A stretch of DNA of 7,498 nt from Actinomycetes bacterium (GTDB taxonomy: Bacteria; Actinomycetota; Acidimicrobiia; Acidimicrobiales; Palsa-688), in assembly GCA_021846485.1 (NCBI GenBank), contig JAJZWW010000152.1:1-7498 (forward strand), read 5' to 3'. A program made the translations under genes and the position numbers. Every line of letters begins with the position of its first letter. Position 1 is the first letter of the stretch. The notes under the pieces were generated by a model. The model was not told the DNA's origin, ran no database searches, and saw only the letters and a list, made by a program, of their open reading frames with translations. Positions 5,466 through 7,498 of this stretch are shown in pieces.

Positions 5466-7079
5466 CTAGGCGAGGGGAACGGACTGGCCGGCCTGGACGT
5501 AGGAGTGCTCGTGGGCCAGCAGGCCGATCAGGGCGAACGGCACGGCGACCACCCCGATCCAGGGGGCCGCCACGGCGACGGCCACTCCTGCCACTCCGGG
5601 CCAGAAGGCCCAGGCGAAGCGCCCCCGGGCCATCTCGGAGGCGGCGAGGTGGGCGTGTGCCGTCGGGTGGGTGAGGGTCAGCTCCCCGGCGACGAATGTC
5701 AGGTGCAGCCCGGCGGCGACCGCCAGGGTCACCTCCAGGACGAGCCTGGCGTGGGGTGACCCGAGACCTCCGGAGGCGAACGCAAGGAGCGCAGCGGCGC
5801 CGGCCAGCGTGGCCTGCACCGCCAGGTGGGGTGGGAGCAGCGGGCTCTGCCACAGGTCGCGGGCCTTGGCCTGGGCGAAGAGGAAAGCGGTGTAGCACGC
5901 GGTGCCGAGCGCCCCCGCCAGGGCGAAGCCGCCGATCACCTGGAGAGCCAGGTCCGCCGCCGAGCCCGGGATCGCACCGAGCCCGCCGAGGATCGCCACG
6001 GCCAAGAAGGCGCTGGCCGCCGCGCCGTAGAACCCGATGACGAACGACCCCCGGACCAGCCAGGACTTCCAGTGGTGGCGGGTGAAGATCAGGTAGAAGC
6101 GAAACGGGTGCTTCAGGTCCCAGACCAACAGCACGCCGGTGAGCGCGAGGAATGCCAGGGCGAGAGACGGGGCGACGTAGCGAAGCATCGGGTCGGAGAA
6201 GTCGAGCTGCCCGCCGAAGCCGAGGGCTGTGGCCAGGGCGAGCGCGCCGGACGCGATCCCCTTGGTCCAGGTGTAGGCGCTGACCCGCCAGCCCCAGGGG
6301 GCGTGGTGGGGGACGTCGTAGGAGAGCAGCGTCGCCGCGGAGGAGTTGTGGTCGCCGGGGTGGCCGGAGGTGACCAGCTGTCGGTCGGCCGGGTCCCCCT
6401 GGCTGGCCCAGGCGTACAGCCCCCCGTCGGGCCGCCGGGCGGCGAGGGGGTCGAGGGTGCTCTGGTGGGCGCCTTTGTAGTACAGGCCCGGGCGGGTCTC
6501 CTTCTCCGGGCGGCGCACCGTCACGGCCTCGCGCTGGACGATCTCGGCCACCCTGGAGGTGGGGTCGTGGAGGTCGCCGACGAGGATCGCCTCGGTCGGA
6601 CAGACCGACACGCACGCCGGCTCCAGGCCGATCTCCAGGCGGTGGGCGCAGAAGTTGCACTTCTCGGCGGAGTGGTCCTCGGGGTTGATGAAGATGGCGT
6701 CGTAGGGGCAGGCGGCCATGCAGGCCTTGCAGCCGACGCAGATCGCCTTGTCGAAGTCGACGATGCCGTCGGGGCGCTGGTACATGGCCCGGGTCGGGCA
6801 GGCGGCGACGCAGGGCGCATCCTCGCACTGGTTGCAGCGGGTCACCTGGAAGGCACGCCGGGCCTGGGGCCAGCGGCCGACCTCCACCGCCTTGACGTAG
6901 GTGCGGGAGACGCCCAGCGGCACCTCGTTCTCGGACTTGCAGGCGACGGTGCAGGCGTGGCACCCGATGCACCGGGTCTGGTCCACGACCTTGGCCCACT
7001 GCACCGGTCGCGGTGCCGGGGGCGCGGACACGGGGGGGGCGAGCGGCGCCTCGGGGCGCCCCGTGGAGAGGAGCGTCAC
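5466..7079 (-). CDS. Fused [4Fe-4S] ferredoxin subunit and NrfD/PsrC-like membrane anchor
   Basis: One 537-residue protein combines two subunits that are usually separate. Residues 30-165 are a DmsB/PsrB-type electron-transfer unit with sixteen cysteines for four [4Fe-4S] clusters: C37/C40/C43/C47, C82/C85/C90/C94, C114/C117/C120/C124 and C141/C144/C156/C160. A soluble linker (about 165-260) follows. Residues 265-525 contain about eight hydrophobic segments with NrfD-like signatures, including DLKHPFRFYLIFTRHHWKSW (321-340) and the late HPTAHAHLAASEMARGRFAW loop (471-490). It should carry electrons between the catalytic subunit and menaquinone in the membrane. The first about 28 residues are Pro/Ala-rich with no Tat signal. 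The start is GTG at 7077-7079, overlapping the TGA of the upstream transporter gene (GTGA), so translation is probably coupled. The NrfD half is short compared with free-standing NrfD/PsrC proteins (commonly 300-400 residues). The frame is clean, so the fusion is not an obvious sequencing artefact. Confidence 0.88.
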   Translation of the reverse strand: MTLLSTGRPEAPLAPPVSAPPAPRPVQWAKVVDQTRCIGCHACTVACKSENEVPLGVSRTYVKAVEVGRWPQARRAFQVTRCNQCEDAPCVAACPTRAMYQRPDGIVDFDKAICVGCKACMAACPYDAIFINPEDHSAEKCNFCAHRLEIGLEPACVSVCPTEAILVGDLHDPTSRVAEIVQREAVTVRRPEKETRPGLYYKGAHQSTLDPLAARRPDGGLYAWASQGDPADRQLVTSGHPGDHNSSAATLLSYDVPHHAPWGWRVSAYTWTKGIASGALALATALGFGGQLDFSDPMLRYVAPSLALAFLALTGVLLVWDLKHPFRFYLIFTRHHWKSWLVRGSFVIGFYGAAASAFLAVAILGGLGAIPGSAADLALQVIGGFALAGALGTACYTAFLFAQAKARDLWQSPLLPPHLAVQATLAGAAALLAFASGGLGSPHARLVLEVTLAVAAGLHLTFVAGELTLTHPTAHAHLAASEMARGRFAWAFWPGVAGVAVAVAAPWIGVVAVPFALIGLLAHEHSYVQAGQSVPLA

Positions 7080-7498
7080 TCGGCCGAGAGCACCGGGTCC
7101 AGGTTCAGCTCGGTCTGCCCGCGCAGGGCCGCCAGCACCATGGCGCCGAGCGCCATCACCGCCAGGAAGAGGAGGGCGGCCTGGTAGCCCCCGGTCACGG
7201 CCGCCGGGCTGGTGGCCGTGGTCGTGCCGGCCACCAGCGCGAAGACCAGCCCGGTGAGGCTCAGCCCCATGGCGGTGCCCAGGCCGCGAGTCATGTTGAG
7301 CAGGCCGCTGGCCACGCCCGACTGGTGGGGCGGGGCGGAGCCCATGATGGCGGCGTTGTTGGGGGGGGTGAAGAGGCCCAGCCCCGCGCCCAGGAGCCCC
7401 AGCTCCGCCAGGAGGGCGGCGCCGCCGCCGGGGGCCACGGCCATGAGGACCAGCGCCGCCGCCGCCACCAGCATGCCGGCGACCGTCAGGGGACGGGC
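7076..7498 (-). CDS. Major facilitator superfamily transporter, DHA2/EmrB-like, C-terminal part (partial)
   Basis: The 140 visible residues are the C-terminal end of a multi-spanning transporter whose 5' part lies beyond the right edge. The segment GLGLFTPPNNAAIMGSAPPH followed by QSGVASGLLNMTRGLGTAMG matches the well-known late-helix motif of proton-driven drug-type exporters with 14 helices (P-N-N near a helix start, then G-x-A-S-G-L-L-N-x-x-R-x-x-G). At least three to four hydrophobic helices are visible, ending in a short polar tail (RGQTELNLDPVLSAE). Its stop overlaps the start of the FeS-NrfD gene, so it belongs to the operon. It does not show NarK-type nitrate/nitrite transporter signatures in the visible part. 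It could export a substrate or product of the oxidoreductase, or be an unrelated multidrug exporter; only the family assignment is supported. Confidence 0.8.
   Translation of the reverse strand, partial: ARPLTVAGMLVAAAALVLMAVAPGGGAALLAELGLLGAGLGLFTPPNNAAIMGSAPPHQSGVASGLLNMTRGLGTAMGLSLTGLVFALVAGTTTATSPAAVTGGYQAALLFLAVMALGAMVLAALRGQTELNLDPVLSAE

Noticed and set aside
4134..5759. Long plus-strand open frame opposite the molybdopterin gene
   Set aside because: It is antisense to a gene with clear cofactor motifs. The frame is open only because of high GC, and no family features are seen.
3775..6999. Very long open frame (over 1000 codons) on the minus strand overlapping two operon genes
   Set aside because: It is an out-of-frame shadow of the FeS-NrfD and molybdopterin genes: arginine/proline/glycine-rich, no domains, and it spans the real intergenic junction.
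7076..7498. NarK-type nitrate/nitrite transporter
   Set aside because: The visible C-terminal motif (PNNAAIM followed by GVASGLLNMTRGLG) is that of DHA2/EmrB-like exporters. No nitrate-signature motif is present in the visible part.

Overview
The window is very GC-rich DNA with almost exclusively G/C third codon positions in its main genes. A WhiB-family C-terminal signature on the plus strand at about 1356-1505 points to an actinobacterium (Actinomycetota), because that family is essentially restricted to this phylum and its phages. I cannot name the genus.

Layout. Everything firmly identifiable from 1546 to the right edge is one minus-strand operon, read right to left. It starts with the C-terminal part of a DHA2-type (EmrB/QacA-like) major facilitator exporter that runs off the right edge. 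Next comes a fusion protein joining a four-cluster [4Fe-4S] electron-transfer subunit (PsrB/DmsB-like) to an NrfD/PsrC-like membrane anchor. A 985-residue molybdopterin (bis-MGD type) catalytic subunit of the DMSO reductase superfamily follows, and a TorD/DmsD-family assembly chaperone ends the operon. Two junctions are GTGA stop/start overlaps and the third gap is 36 bases, so tight co-transcription and translational coupling are likely. The left 1.5 kb is different: it has few genes, more A/T at third positions in its central part, two short tandem repeats, a WhiB C-terminal fragment, and one small minus-strand ORF (51 residues) with an excellent ribosome binding site.

How the genes work together. 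The catalytic subunit carries one [4Fe-4S] cluster plus molybdenum (candidate ligand Cys207). It would pass electrons to or from the four clusters of the fused subunit, and the NrfD half would exchange them with membrane quinones. The TorD-like protein would insert cofactor and proof-read folding. No twin-arginine signal is visible on the catalytic subunit, so the enzyme probably faces the cytoplasm. That arrangement recalls sulfite-oxidising SoeABC more than the exported polysulfide, thiosulfate or tetrathionate reductases. The substrate cannot be read from the sequence.

Most worth a second look: the FeS-NrfD fusion with a Tat-less catalytic subunit of unassigned substrate; the 5' leader of the 51-residue ORF, which can form two mutually exclusive 7-bp hairpins, one burying the Shine-Dalgarno; the 25-bp triplication sitting exactly at the broken N-terminal edge of the WhiB fragment; and the coding-like sequence continuing in frame behind two tandem TAG stops of the small ORF.
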